A DNA stretch of 32,291 bases from DASYLJ01 sp036009625. GTDB taxonomy: Bacteria; Desulfobacterota; Binatia; DP-6. Of this stretch, positions 31,720 to 32,291 are shown piece by piece (the stretch's first letter is position 1; each line of letters starts with the position of its first letter). A program made the translations under genes and the position numbers. The DNA is taken from assembly GCA_036009625.1 (NCBI GenBank), contig DASYLJ010000068.1:1-32291 (forward strand), written 5' to 3'. The notes below the pieces were generated by a model. It was not told the origin of the DNA. It was given only the letters and a program-made list of their open reading frames with translations, and did not search any database.

Positions 31720-32291
31720 GCGTCCGCCGTCCGGTGGATCACCCGTGGCGGTTGGTGATGCACGGTACGCGCCGGGGGCGCCATGAACTCGGGCCCGACG
31801 GGATCGGACACGGTCTCGCGGACGATGGCGTCGATCGCGCGCTCGCCCTCCGCGTCGAGCGACCAGCCCATCGCGTCGTCGACGGCTGCCAGCTGCGCCG
31901 GTGTGCGCGCACCCCAGAGTGCTATGTGCACGCCGGGCTGGTCGAGCACCCAGCGCACGGCGAGCGCCAGGACGCTCTTGCCGTACGCTTCGCGCGCCAG
32001 CTGCTCCAGCCGCGCGACGGCGCGCAGATACTGCGCGTACCGCGGCGCCGTGAACTTGGGATCGACGCGACGCAGGTCGTCGCCGCCGAACGTCGTGTCG
32101 GGGCGCATGCGTCCGGAGAGCAGGCCGCGGCAGAGCGCGCCGTAGGTGAGGGTCGCGATCCCCTGCCGCCGGCAGTACGGCAGCACCGCACGCTCGGCGG
32201 CGCGCTCGAACAGATTGTATGGTGGCTGTGCGGTGTGGAGTGGTGCGACCGACTGGAACGCCGCCATCTGCGCCGGCGAGAAGTTGCCGAC
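31716..32291 (-). CDS. Aldo/keto reductase, C-terminal part (5' end outside the window)
   Basis: 191 residues, open in frame to the window edge. It contains the middle and end of an aldo/keto reductase: PPYNLFERAAERAVLPYCRRQGIATLTYGALCRGLLSGRM, the LALAVRWVLDQPGVHIALWGARTPAQLAAVDD nucleotide-binding segment and the C-terminal helix. The catalytic Tyr and the Asp/Lys/His residues of the barrel N-terminal half lie beyond the edge. These enzymes reduce carbonyls with NADPH in the cytoplasm. The stop overlaps the Gly-rich gene start by four bases, so the two are probably translated together. Confidence 0.92.
   Translation of the reverse strand, partial: VGNFSPAQMAAFQSVAPLHTAQPPYNLFERAAERAVLPYCRRQGIATLTYGALCRGLLSGRMRPDTTFGGDDLRRVDPKFTAPRYAQYLRAVARLEQLAREAYGKSVLALAVRWVLDQPGVHIALWGARTPAQLAAVDDAMGWSLDAEGERAIDAIVRETVSDPVGPEFMAPPARTVHHQPPRVIHRTADA

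Noticed and set aside
1..32291. CRISPR array, tRNA, rRNA or transposase
   Set aside because: No regularly spaced repeats, no cloverleaf or rRNA-like sequence, and no transposase motif were seen in any frame.

Overview
The window is GC-rich and densely coded, with no rRNA, tRNA, CRISPR array or recognisable insertion sequence. The gene content suggests a Gram-negative, environmental, proteobacteria-like organism: a sigma-54 activator, lipoproteins, an outer-membrane barrel, a Tat-exported molybdenum enzyme with a c-type cytochrome, and Cys-rich secreted proteins of the kind common in Myxococcota/Binatota-type metagenomes. The taxonomic guess is weak and rests on style, not on a marker gene.

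Layout. (1) 1-3000: the 3' end of a sigma-54-dependent activator, a secreted PKD-domain protein and a small lipoprotein. (2) 3000-7252: a crotonase-family enzyme, a family-3 solute-binding lipoprotein, two unrecognised genes joined by an ATGA overlap, a SnoaL-like protein and an AhpD/carboxymuconolactone-decarboxylase-like protein. (3) 7361-10616 (minus): three tightly overlapping genes for exported proteins: a YVTN-type beta-propeller, a Cys-rich protein without a signal peptide that looks like its frameshifted continuation, and an outer-membrane barrel. (4) 10748-19227 (plus): the most unusual part. A TIR domain-transmembrane-NTF2-like protein is followed by a 2223-residue protein with two zinc ribbons, a class III adenylate cyclase domain, a STAND-type ATPase, a TPR-like region and eight NTF2/SnoaL-like domains arranged as four repeated pairs. 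(5) 19260-21142: a secreted DUF4185-like protein and a small membrane protein. (6) 21197-26106 (minus): an ECF41-type sigma factor with its likely promoter in front of an NAD(P)-binding oxidoreductase, then a membrane protein and a cupin-cyclase fusion. Upstream of the sigma factor are a hydroxyisobutyrate-dehydrogenase-like enzyme, a frameshifted SnoaL-like gene and a periplasmic Cys protein. (7) 26305-31351 (plus): a molybdenum hydroxylase operon (2Fe-2S subunit, Mo subunit, dihaem cytochrome c, XdhC, MocA) with overlapping or near-overlapping genes. (8) 31330-32291 (minus): a Gly/Tyr-rich secreted protein and the 3' part of an aldo/keto reductase gene.

How the genes work together. The molybdenum operon is self-consistent: substrate oxidation at the Mo subunit, electron transfer through Fe-S to cytochrome c, and two cofactor-maturation proteins. 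The ECF41 sigma factor and the oxidoreductase gene behind its consensus promoter form a known type of regulatory pair. Two class III cyclase genes and a TIR gene lie within about 11 kb, and about twelve NTF2-like domains occur in five genes, so the centre of the window looks devoted to signalling built on this fold. What it senses cannot be read from the sequence. Two genes (9363-8542 and 25597-25230) appear to be broken by one missing base, which may be real or an assembly error.
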